A DNA stretch of 64,000 nt from Niabella pedocola (GTDB lineage: Bacteria; Bacteroidota; Bacteroidia; Chitinophagales; Chitinophagaceae), in the NCBI RefSeq assembly GCF_021044425.1, contig NZ_JAJNEC010000007.1:186001-250000 (forward strand). The letters are read 5' to 3'. The notes beneath the pieces are model-generated. The model was not told the origin of the DNA and did not search any database. It saw only the letters and a list, made by a program, of their open reading frames with translations. Shown in pieces: positions 44,891-55,100 of this stretch (the first letter of the stretch is position 1; each line of letters starts with the position of its first letter). Both the position numbers and the translations under genes were made by a program.

Positions 44891-45382
44891 CTAAGCAAGA
44901 TACGCACCGGTAACCTTATCGCCGTCTACCTCTACATAAATATGATCCTGAAGTGTAGTGGCAAGGGAAATTCCTTTATAATCCGGTGTAATGGGAAACA
45001 GGGTATGGGTACGCTCTACCAGCACCAGCGTCTGGATGCGCGCGGGATGCGCATTCAAAAATGGTTTTAATGCATAAAGCAGTGTTTTACCGCTGTTGGT
45101 TACATCATCAATCAGCACGATCACCTTATCCGTAAAATCCATTTCCCGGCTCAGTGTTACAGCCTCCGGCTTTTTCTTGTTCAGCTGCAGGGTGAGCAAC
45201 TCGGTAGCGATCTTACTGTTTTTTTGGATCAGTTGCTGTATGTTTTTTGCCAGCACCACACCGTGTTCTTCAATACCTACGAGGATCAGCTCCGGCACAT
45301 CCAGATTGTTTTCAATCAGTTCCAGCGCCAGTCGCTGCAATTTCTTCTCCACGGTTTCGGTATTCAATAGATATTTTTTCAC
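44891..45382 (-). CDS. PyrR-like phosphoribosyltransferase family protein
   Basis: A 163-residue phosphoribosyltransferase. The PRPP-binding motif is VIVLIDDVTNSGKTL (about 88-102), and LVGIEEHGVVLAKNI is the first loop. The fold and size match PyrR or uracil phosphoribosyltransferase. No PyrR-type attenuator or pyrimidine gene is near, so regulatory activity is unproven and a nucleobase-salvage role is equally possible. The start codon is GTG; no upstream ATG is in frame. The gene is single and divergent from the Fe-S protein. Confidence 0.82.
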   Translation of the reverse strand: MKKYLLNTETVEKKLQRLALELIENNLDVPELILVGIEEHGVVLAKNIQQLIQKNSKIATELLTLQLNKKKPEAVTLSREMDFTDKVIVLIDDVTNSGKTLLYALKPFLNAHPARIQTLVLVERTHTLFPITPDYKGISLATTLQDHIYVEVDGDKVTGAYLA

Positions 45383-45456
45383 CTGCGATGCGTTTAAATT
45401 GCTTTCAAAATGCCTCTACTTGTAAAGGAAGCCGTAAATTAGCACTTTGTAACTGA

Positions 45457-46779
45457 ATGCTCATGCAAATTGCTCAACAAATTTTATTTGTACTGTTATT
45501 TATCGCCGCCGTTGTATTTTTTGCAAAAAAAATAACGCAGATCCGCCGGAATATCAATCTGGGAAGGGATGAAGCCATCAACGATCATCCGGATCAGCGC
45601 TGGCGGAATGTGTTGTTGCTGGCTCTCGGACAAAAAAAAATGTTCCGCAACCCACTGGTAGGTGTACTGCATTTCTTTGTATACGCTGGTTTTATCATCA
45701 TTAATATCGAGGTCCTTGAAATCATCCTGGACGGTGTATTGGGTACGCACCGGCTGTTTGCCGGGGCACTCGGAGGATTTTACACCTTCCTGATCAACGC
45801 TTTTGAACTGCTGGCACTGGCTGTGCTGACCTTCTGTGCCATTTTCCTGATCCGGAGAAATGTATTAAAGATCCGGCGCTTTTTAAGCAAGGACCTTAAC
45901 GGCTGGCCCCGCAGCGATGCCAATTATATTCTTATTACAGAAATTGTGCTGATGGCATTGTTTCTTACCATGAATGCCAGCGATACCTTGCTCCAGGCAC
46001 GCGGCGCGGAGCATTATGCGGCACATTTTACCGGTAATTTTATTATATCCCAGTACCTTCAACCATTGATCAGCGGGCTTTCCGATGGTTCGCTGCAGTT
46101 GCTGGAACGGGCCTGCTGGTGGCTGCATATCATCGGCATCCTGGCGTTTTTAAATTACCTGCCCTACTCCAAGCATTTGCACATCCTGCTGGCATTTCCC
46201 AACGCTTATTACGCCCGGTTAACACCCATGGGTGAAATGGAGAATATGCCCGCGGTACAGAACGAGGTATTATATGCCATGCAGCCGGAACTGGCACCAA
46301 CCGATGCCGCCCCCCCTTCCCGCTTCGGGGCAAAAGATGTAACGGACCTCAGCTGGAAGAACCTGCTGGATGCCTACAGCTGTACCGAATGCGGCCGTTG
46401 CAGTGCTGCCTGCCCGGCAAACAGTACCGGCAAATTATTATCTCCTCGTAAGATCATGATGGATACCCGCGACCGCGCAGAGGAAATGGGTAAAAACATC
46501 ACCCAGCATAAAGAATGGAAAGACGACGGTAAAAGCCTGCTGCACGATTATATTTCTGTGGAGGAGTTGCGGGCCTGTACCACCTGTAATGCCTGTGTGC
46601 AGGAATGCCCGGTAAGCATTAATCCGCTTGATATCATTCTCCAGCTGCGCCGCTACCTGGTAATGGAAGAAAGCAATGCACCCCAGGAATGGAATACGAT
46701 GTTCAGCAATGTAGAAAATAATTTTGCTCCCTGGAAGTTCAGCCCGGATGACCGGGATGCCTGGACACAAACGATGTAG
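45457..46779 (+). CDS. Membrane (Fe-S)-binding protein, heterodisulfide reductase/glycolate-oxidase-like
   Basis: A 440-residue protein. About five N-terminal TM helices resemble the cytochrome-b-like domain of nitrate reductase gamma subunits (FIIINIEVLEIILDGVLG, FLINAFELLALAVLTF). Two ferredoxin-type [4Fe-4S] motifs follow: Cys309/312/315/319 (CTECGRCSAACP) and Cys374/377/380/384 (CTTCNACVQECP). It should pass electrons between the quinone pool and a soluble partner. In related Bacteroidota a downstream gene usually encodes a CCG-domain (HdrB-like) partner; none follows here. Confidence 0.85.
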   Translation: MLMQIAQQILFVLLFIAAVVFFAKKITQIRRNINLGRDEAINDHPDQRWRNVLLLALGQKKMFRNPLVGVLHFFVYAGFIIINIEVLEIILDGVLGTHRLFAGALGGFYTFLINAFELLALAVLTFCAIFLIRRNVLKIRRFLSKDLNGWPRSDANYILITEIVLMALFLTMNASDTLLQARGAEHYAAHFTGNFIISQYLQPLISGLSDGSLQLLERACWWLHIIGILAFLNYLPYSKHLHILLAFPNAYYARLTPMGEMENMPAVQNEVLYAMQPELAPTDAAPPSRFGAKDVTDLSWKNLLDAYSCTECGRCSAACPANSTGKLLSPRKIMMDTRDRAEEMGKNITQHKEWKDDGKSLLHDYISVEELRACTTCNACVQECPVSINPLDIILQLRRYLVMEESNAPQEWNTMFSNVENNFAPWKFSPDDRDAWTQTM

Positions 46780-47076
46780 ATTCAAGTTTCACTTTTAAGC
46801 TCCTCAGTCAGGAGGCCGTACACCCTCCGATGACAAGGCAGGTTATGCTATTCAAACCACCCCTTTAACATTCCGTACTTATTATCCGCTATCACCTGGA
46901 CTGAAATGCAGGTATGGCGGATATCTTTTTAGCGGCCGGTATATTGATTTCATTACCGTTCCGGACCGTATCGAATCCGGAACCGTATTAAACCGGCATA
47001 TGGAAAACTACACATTTTTGCATCTGGATATATATATGAAAAAATCCTGTTTCTGACCCTGGCCACCGCCCTGCTG
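46780..47076. other. Intergenic region with a possible promoter and true start of the next gene
   Basis: No gene is seen apart from the likely 5' end of the next one. A CATTTTTG box (47013-47020, one mismatch to the -7 consensus) and an ATG at 47036 followed by six A residues suggest the downstream gene begins here in another frame. A small CTCCT/AGGAG hairpin (46801-46815) follows the Fe-S gene without a T-tract. Confidence 0.4.
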
Positions 47077-47631
47077 ATGTGGTCCTTGATCATTTGCAGC
47101 TACTACGCATTTAGCTATCCGCTGCCCTTTGATATTGCATACCTGGCAAAGCTGGTGGAATGGCGTCCTTTACTTCTTTTATACCTGGCATTACTCCTGT
47201 TTGCTTTCACACTTGCATTCGTTATCTCCCGGAGGCATTCCTTTATCAGGGTATTTTTTAAGATCGCATCTATCCTGCAGGTTATGGCAGCCTTACTTTT
47301 TATGGCGTTGGGGCTAACAGGCATTTATAAGACCCACCAGAAGTATAAGGAAATGATTTGGGAAACAAAAAAGCGGGCGGAGAATGACATACAAAAAGAC
47401 GCTGTCACCTTTGTATCCTATGGGTTGCCGGTATATGATTCAACCGATCTGAAAAAAGACAGCATCCGGGCCAGGTATGGTATCTCCACCAGTTTTTATT
47501 GTGTGCTTGGGCCGATTGAGGAAAAAGCAGATGCATACTACGAACAGTTAACCGCGGATTATCTGAATAAAAGAAATGGCCGGGGCTGGAAGAAACGCAT
47601 GCAAAAGGAACTGGATGCCTGCTGCCCTTAA
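47077..47631 (+). CDS. Small membrane protein, possibly with a frameshifted start
   Basis: A hypothetical protein of at least 184 residues with three hydrophobic helices: near the N-terminus, LLLLYLALLLFAFTLAFVI, and VFFKIASILQVMAALLFMALGL. A polar C-terminal half ends in Cys-Cys-Pro. No family was recognised. The frame starts at an ATG at 47077, but its upstream extension reads KILFLTLATALL, a good signal-anchor, and there is an ATG at 47036 followed by six A residues in another frame. With one more A the protein would begin MKKILFLTL. Either the sequence has a one-base deletion or translation starts late. Confidence 0.6.
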   Translation: MWSLIICSYYAFSYPLPFDIAYLAKLVEWRPLLLLYLALLLFAFTLAFVISRRHSFIRVFFKIASILQVMAALLFMALGLTGIYKTHQKYKEMIWETKKRAENDIQKDAVTFVSYGLPVYDSTDLKKDSIRARYGISTSFYCVLGPIEEKADAYYEQLTADYLNKRNGRGWKKRMQKELDACCP

Positions 47632-47655
47632 TGCATTAAAACCTGGCGTGTACGA

Positions 47656-48348
47656 TCATCGGTCCTTTTCCTGTTCCGTTTCATGGAGCTTGGCGCTGAT
47701 ATCTTTCTTTTTGATAAACATCCGCCAGGCCTGGATCAGCGCCGTTATGACAAACACGCCACCGATGATGTAGTTCATCAACGACTGGTTATTCTGGATC
47801 TTACCGGCGATCAGCCGGCCGCCAAAAATGAATACACAGTTTCCCAATAAGGTACCCAGTCCGATGCCTACAATATAAAAATTATAATAAGAAGCCTTGG
47901 GCTTCAGCACATTCTTTGTAAATAACACCGTGCTCCAACCGAACCAGAACGGGATCTGCACCGGGTTGACCGCACTCATGGTAAGCCCCAGTAAATAAGA
48001 CGGAAGGTTATTGTTTAATATCACGTTCTTTCCACCGGAAGGATGCATGGCTGCATACAGACTGGAAACAGCCAGCGCCACAATAATCAGCAGGGTTAAC
48101 CATTCCAGCAACCGGAAGATCTTTTCCTGCTTGCGCACCCAATCCATCGCCACCAGGGACAGCCGCACATACACCACCTCCGCAGTAAGCGAACCCAAAG
48201 AAAACAACAGCGCATTTTTAACAGACTGGCTGATCGCGATCTGCATAGCCGCGATATTTAATGTGCCCAGGGGCAACGATCCGAGAAAGCTCACCAGCAT
48301 TCCCGTAAAAAAAATCTTCACCAAGCCTCCTGCCTGTTGTTCACTCAC
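47656..48348 (-). CDS. LysE-family amino acid exporter
   Basis: A 230-residue membrane protein with about six helices, belonging to the LysE/RhtB superfamily. The N-terminus (FFTGMLVSFLGSLPLGTLNIAAMQIAISQSVKNALLFSLG) is characteristic, with the conserved proline-glycine region in the first helix. The start is GTG, eleven bases after the pcm stop codon, so it is in one operon with pcm. These proteins export amino acids or related compounds; the substrate here is unknown. Confidence 0.82.
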   Translation of the reverse strand: MSEQQAGGLVKIFFTGMLVSFLGSLPLGTLNIAAMQIAISQSVKNALLFSLGSLTAEVVYVRLSLVAMDWVRKQEKIFRLLEWLTLLIIVALAVSSLYAAMHPSGGKNVILNNNLPSYLLGLTMSAVNPVQIPFWFGWSTVLFTKNVLKPKASYYNFYIVGIGLGTLLGNCVFIFGGRLIAGKIQNNQSLMNYIIGGVFVITALIQAWRMFIKKKDISAKLHETEQEKDR

Positions 48349-48358
48349 GATTTATCAT

Positions 48359-49015
48359 TTAGTTTTTGCCTGCAAGCATCGGTACAAACGAAAAATTATC
48401 GAACAGATCTTCCTTTATCGTTCCGTCGGTTTGCTTAATGATCCGCCGCATCTGTTGTACATCTCCCGCGCCTACCGGTATTACCATCATGCCCCCCGGT
48501 TTCAACTGTTCTACCAGTTTTGGTGGAATGGAGGGTGCCGCCGCCGTAATGATCACCCGGTCAAAAGGACCGTAGGTAGGTAATCCCTGGTAACCATCTC
48601 CATAAAAAAATTTTATAAATGGAAATTGTTTAAGATAGGTGAATTTTTTGTTTTCCTCAAACAGTTTTTTCTGCCGTTCGATCGTAAATACTTTTAATCC
48701 CATTTTTGCCAGTACCACGGCCTGGTACGCACTTCCCGTACCAATCTCCAGCACTTTTTGTCCGGGTACGGTTTCCAGCAATTGCGATTGATAGGCCACC
48801 GTATACGGTTGCGAAATGGTTTGTCCTTCACCAATCGGGAACGCCCGGTCCTCATAGGCCACATCATCAAAAGCCGAATCCAAAAAGAAATGGCGGGGAA
48901 TGGTGTTCATAGCTTCAAGCACCGCTTCATCTGTTATGCCCTTTTCTTTTATTACTTCTACGAGCTTTTTTCTTAATCCCTTATGCCTGTATGTATCATC
49001 TAACGTCCTCCTCAT
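48359..49015 (-). CDS. pcm: Protein-L-isoaspartate O-methyltransferase
   Basis: A 218-residue SAM-dependent repair enzyme that methylates isoaspartyl residues in damaged proteins. SAM motif I is VLEIGTGSAYQAVVLA (about 79-94). The family's AFPIGEGQTISQPYTVA and FDRVIITAAAPSIPPKLVEQLKPGGMMVIPVG signatures are both present. A -7 box lies 7 bases before the ATG, so the leader is very short. The LysE gene follows at once. Confidence 0.92.
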   Translation of the reverse strand: MRRTLDDTYRHKGLRKKLVEVIKEKGITDEAVLEAMNTIPRHFFLDSAFDDVAYEDRAFPIGEGQTISQPYTVAYQSQLLETVPGQKVLEIGTGSAYQAVVLAKMGLKVFTIERQKKLFEENKKFTYLKQFPFIKFFYGDGYQGLPTYGPFDRVIITAAAPSIPPKLVEQLKPGGMMVIPVGAGDVQQMRRIIKQTDGTIKEDLFDNFSFVPMLAGKN

Positions 49016-49022
49016 AAGTGTG

Positions 49023-49030
49023 CAAATGTA
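49023..49030 (-). promoter_or_regulatory. -7 promoter box of pcm-lysE
   Basis: TACATTTG (minus strand) matches TAnnTTTG; the ATG is 8 bases from the box. No -33 element was recognised. Confidence 0.5.
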
Positions 49031-49195
49031 AAAAAGCCTGGCCTATTTGGCACATATATCCGTTAAATCTTATCCCCATCCCCTTCTGAAATGCGTTTCC
49101 TGTTGCGTTCTGCACCAGTATTCCGTTACCATCCGTAAAATGCGCCGGGTTATGTAATTTTACCTAAAAGCGCATCCATTAATAAACGTCTTTAT

Positions 49196-52100
49196 ATGAA
49201 AATACTGAACAGTGGCATCTTTTTATTACTGATTATCCTGTTTACCTGTATGAAACCAAACGCACAAACGATCAAAAATTATGAAACGGAATGGAAGACC
49301 GTTGAACAATACATAAACAAGGGGCTCCCTGCATCGGCCCTGGCAACCGTAAAAACCTTGTACACCCGGGCAAAAACCGATCGCCAGGAGGCGCAACTGG
49401 TGAAAGCCCTCATCTATATGAACCGGCTCCAGGATGAAAACCGCGAAAACAATGCCCTTTCCAGTATTACGGAGCTGGAAAAAGAAATAGCGGGCAGCAA
49501 GGGAGCCGTGACGGCATTGCTCAATAGTTACCTGGCCGGCGTATACCAGTCTTATTTTAATCAAAACCGGTATCAACTCTATAACCGTACCAATACGGCC
49601 GGTTTTCAAAAATCGGATCCGGCTACATGGACCATCGATGATTTTACACAAAAGATCAGCAGCCTTTACCTGGAATCCCTGAAGGACGAGGCGCTCCTGC
49701 ACCGGGTACGACTGGAAGATTACGACGCGCTTATTGAAAAAGGCAATACCCGGAGCCTGCGTCCTACCCTTTACGATCTGCTGGCCTTCCGGGCGCTCAG
49801 CTATTTTAGCAGCTCCGAACGTTCGGTCACTCAGCCGGCCTATAAATTTGAGATCAACCAGCCGGCCGCATTTGCACCTGCCGCAGACTTCGCGGCCAAC
49901 CGGTTCGAAACCCGGGATTCCCTTTCATTATCATTTAAAGCGCTGCAACTGTATCAAAAGCTGCTTCAATTTCATTTAAATGATCCCAAACCGGATGCAT
50001 TGATCGATGCAGACATCAGCCGGCTACAGTTTGTATACGAGCACGCGGTAAACCCGGATAAAGAAGCCCTTTATTATGCGGCGATGGAAAAGCTCACACA
50101 GCTGCATAAGGGTCAGCCTGCGGCCACGCAGGCACTGTACCTGATGGCACAGTGGCATTATGCTCAGGCACAACTGCCCAACAACAGCAAAAATCCTGAG
50201 AACAGGGACCTGATAACCGCCAAAAACATCCTGGAGCAGATCGTTGCAAAAAAAGAACGTAGCGAAGGAAGCGCCAATGCCTATAATCTGTTGCAACAGA
50301 TCAGGCAACCCAGCTTTAGCTTTCAGCTGGAAAAGGTAAACCTGCCCCAAACCCCGTTCCGCATACTGGTGTCTTATAAAAACGTACCCCTGGTTTACCT
50401 GCGGGTGGTAAAAGCCACGGAATCACTCAAAACAGCTATTAAAAACCGCAACGGCGAAGAAAAATACTGGGCACAACTGGCCGCAGCCACGCCGGTGCAA
50501 TCCTGGGAGCAGGCTTTACCGGCAGCTGACGACTATCGTTCGCATAGTGCAGAGATCAAAGCTGAAGGATTACCTGCAGGGGAATATTTCATTTTTACTT
50601 CCCTGAACAAAGCGTTTAGCCAGGACCAGAACATCCTGGCTTTTCAGCTCGTTTATCATTCCGGCATCAGTTATGTAAACCAGAAAAATGATTTCTTTGT
50701 ACTCGACCGTAACAGCGGTCAGCCCCTTGCCGCAGCAAAAGTTACCATCTGGCAAAAGCTATATGATTATAAGACCAGTACCTATCAGAACACTAAAGTA
50801 GCAGAAACGACGGCCGACAAAAACGGGTATTTCCGGATGAATGCCGGTAACTCCGGGAACGGGAAGCGGAACCCGGGAAATAATTACCTGCTGGATATTA
50901 CCTATAAAGACGAACGGTTCTTTATGGACGATAACAATTATGGTTATTATTATTACAATAGTTATGAGCCGGCGGAAAACCAAAAAAAGAACACTTCTGT
51001 TGTGCTATTTACCGACCGGAGTATTTACCGGCCCGGACAAACGGTTTATTATAAGGGCATTGCCATGAGCCATGAGCCGAAGGAGAAAAAGTCGACGGTA
51101 TTAGCAGCATTTAAAACAACCGTAACGCTTTACGACGCCAACCATCAGAAAGTGGCCTCAACAGACCTCGTCACAAACGATTTCGGTTCCTTCTCCGGAA
51201 GCTTCCAGTTACCGGAAGGCTTGCTGAACGGTAATTTGAGTATTGCAACCCCGCAAGGCAGTATTGGCTTTAAGATGGAAGAATACAAGCGGCCCAAATT
51301 TTTTGTAGACTTTGAAAAACAAAAAGGCACGTATAAGCTGAATGAAAACATTACGGTTTCGGGAACCGCAAAAGCCTATGCCGGTAACAATATCGACGGA
51401 GCTCATGTCAAATACCGGGTGGTACGCAAGGCCCGGTTTCCCTACCCCTGGATCTTTGCCCGTTACTGGTTCCCCATTAACCAGGAGCAAATGGAGATCA
51501 CGCAGGGAGAAACCCAAACCGATGCCGATGGACGATTCAAAATCGTTTTCAATGCGATCCCTGACCGTAGCATCGACCCCAAAATGGACCCGGTGTTTGA
51601 CTACCAGGTTTATGCAGATATCACCGATGTAAACGGAGAAGTCAGAAGCGGCGAACGGTCTGTTTCCGTCGGCTACAAATCGTTGCTGCTACGTGCGGAT
51701 ATTCCCCAGCGGATCAGTGTAACAGCTGCAAAACAATTAAATGTCCGCACAGAAAACATGGCCGGCGAATTTGAAAAAGCCGGCATCCAGATCAGCATCA
51801 GCCGGCTGTTGCCCGAACAACGCCTGTTGCGGAACCGGTACTGGGAGCTGCCTGATCAGTTTGTAATGACCAGGGAAGCCTATGTGCAAAGTTTTCCCAA
51901 TGATATTTATAAGAACGAAAACGATCCTGCCAGCTGGCCAAAAGAAAAAGAGATCCTGAGCCAACCGGCCACTACCGACTCCACGGGCATCATCCGGTTA
52001 TCACGCCCCATCACAGAAGCCGGTTATTATGCCATCGAAATAACAACTAAGGATAAGGATGGCAACGCCATAAAAGACGTGCATTATACGGAGATCTACC

Positions 52101-55100
52101 AGGAGCAGCAGCAACGCCCCACCATTCCGCAATACCTCTGGACGAAAGCATCCGGCGCTATTGAACCCGGCGAAAAAACCACCGTAAAAATCGGAAGCAG
52201 CGCACGGAATGTATTCCTGGTACAGGCCCTTGACAAAACCACCACCGGTTATAGCTATGCATCCCTGAACGATGAAATAAAGAGCTTTGATTTTGGAGCC
52301 ACGGAGGCAGACCGGGGCGGGTACGGGGTTAGTTATATGTTTGTAAAGAACAACCGGCTCTATACCAACTATAATATCATCTCCGTGCCCTGGAGCAATA
52401 AGCAACTGAAGATTACTTATGAAACCTTCCGGGATAAAACCCTGCCCGGAGCCGAAGAGAAATGGAGTGTTCTGCTCAGCGGCCATAAGAGCGACAAGGT
52501 AGCGGCGGAAATGCTCGCGGGTATGTACGACGCGTCTCTCGACCAGTTTTACCCGCATCAATGGAACGTACCTGGCATTTGGCCCAATTACTACAATTAT
52601 ACCAACTGGAATGCAGCTGCCAATTTCAGCAATATCCATTCGATGGCCCGTACAACGCTTAATTATGATTACCAGGATATCGACAAACGCTATGACCAGC
52701 TTTTTGGCCCCGAGCTCCCGGGTATTTATGGATGGGACGGACCGATAGGATTGCGGGCCAGAGGTGCAGTGGCAAATGAAACGGTGGCTATGGCAACGGG
52801 TGCCAAAAGAAAAGACCTGACCGGGTCGGTTAGCGCCATGCAAAGCGAAATGGCACCGGCTCCGGCGGTAATGGACGGTAAAGGAATTGAAGAGCTGAAA
52901 GATTCAGAAACAGTGGCGGCAACAACCGGGCTCCCACAGGATCCGGGAACACAGATCCGTAAAAACATGAACGAAACCGCCTTCTTCTTCCCGGATCTGA
53001 AAACCGATGAAAAAGGAAATATCCGTTTTTCCTTTACCATGCCCGAAGCACTGACCCGCTGGAAGTTCCAGGCCCTGGCGCATACAAAGGAACTGGCTTT
53101 TGGCTATTCATCCCGGGAGATCGTAACCCAGAAGGAGCTGATGGTGCAGCCCAATGTACCCCGGTTCTTAAGAGAGGGCGACAAGCTGGAACTCAGCAGC
53201 AAAATTGTAAACCTTTCTCCAAAAGAAGTTACCGGTATCGCCACGCTGCAATTGTTTGATGCGGCCACCAATGAGCCGGTGGACGGCTGGTTTAAGAATG
53301 CCATTCCGCAACAATACTTTACCATTGCCGCGGGACAAAGCCAGGTTGTGCTTTTCCCGCTTGAAGTGCCCTACCAGTTCAGCAAACCGGTTACCTGGCG
53401 TATCGTTGCAAAAGTGACCGGCAGCAATGACGCTACCGCCCTGAGCGACGGCGAAGAAAACATGCTTCCGGTACTCACCAACCGGATGCTGGTTACGGAA
53501 ACCCTGCCCCTGCAATTACGGGGCTCCGGATCAAAAAAATTCAGCTTCGATAAACTGCTCAAAAGCGGTAACAGTGAAACCCTAAGTACCCAGGCCCTAA
53601 CGGTTGAATACACTTCCAACCCTGCCTGGTATGCCGTGCAGGCACTGCCCTACATGATGGAGTATCCTTATGAATGTGCCGAGCAAACCTGGAACCGTTA
53701 TTATGCCAACTCGCTGGCAACCCTGATCGCCAATAGTTCACCGAAGATCAAAAAGATCTTCGGTACCTGGAGCACACAGGATACAGCGGCATTGCTGAGT
53801 AATCTCCAAAAGAACCAGGAACTCAAATCGGTATTGCTGGAAGAAACGCCCTGGGTATTACAGGCGCAGAACGAAAACCAACAGAAAAAGAACCTGGCCC
53901 TGTTATTTGACCTGGTGCGTATGAGCGGGGAGCTCAACAAGGCCTACGATAAACTGAGTCAGCTACAAAGCTCTAACGGTGGCTTTGTATGGTTCAAGGG
54001 CGGACGCGACGACCGGTATATGACGCAGTATATTGTAACCGGCATTGGCCATCTGAAGAAAATAAATGCCATCGAAAAAACACAGGCGCAAAAACTGGAC
54101 AATATGATCAGCAAGGCGATCCCCTATCTCGACGGGAAAATAAAGGAAGCGTACGATGAACTCATCCGCAGCAAAACAAAGCTGGGTGAATACGTTCCCT
54201 CCTATTATGTGATCCAGTATTTATATATGCGGAGCTTCTTTAACCAGATCAGCATTGCTCCGAACGCCCAAAAAGCCGCCGCCTATTTCACCGACCGGGC
54301 CGCCAAAACATGGGTAAAAACCAATAAGTACATGCAGGGCATGACCGCGTTGGCCCTGCATCGCAAAGGAGACGCTGTAACTCCCAAAGCCATTTTAAAA
54401 TCGTTGAAAGAAACATCCATCAATAACGAAGAACTCGGCATGTACTATAAAGATGCCGCCCGCAGCTGGTGGTGGTATGAGGCGCCTATTGAGCGTCAGG
54501 CATTGATCATTGAGGCCTTTGAAGAAATCGCAAAAGACCGGGCAACAGCAGACGACCTGCGCACCTGGTTATTGAAAAACAAACAGACCAATAACTGGGA
54601 AAGCACCAAGGCTACGGCCGAAGCTTGTTATGCATTATTGTTGCAGGGCACCCAATGGTTAAGCATTGCGCCCGAAGTAACCATCGACCTGGGCGGACTA
54701 AAAGTGGAATCGGCACTGGAAAAAACAGAAGCCGGCACCGGTTATCTGAAAAAGATCATCTCCGGAGAAAAAGTGCGCCCGGAAATGGGGAACATCACCG
54801 TTTCCATAACAGATCCTGTATCCGGATACCAAAAGAGCAAACTGCCCACCTGGGGCAGTCTGTACTGGCAGTATTTTGAAGATCTCGACAAGATTACCTT
54901 TGCCGCAACACCTTTAAAACTTAACAAAAAATTGTTTATCGAAACCAACAGCGACCGGGGACCTGTATTAACTCCTATAACTGAAGGTAACACGGTAAAA
55001 GTGGGCGATAAGATAAAGGTGCGTATAGAGTTGCGGGCAGACCGGGATATGGAGTATGTACACATGAAGGATATGCGGGCCAGCAGTTTTGAGCCCACCA

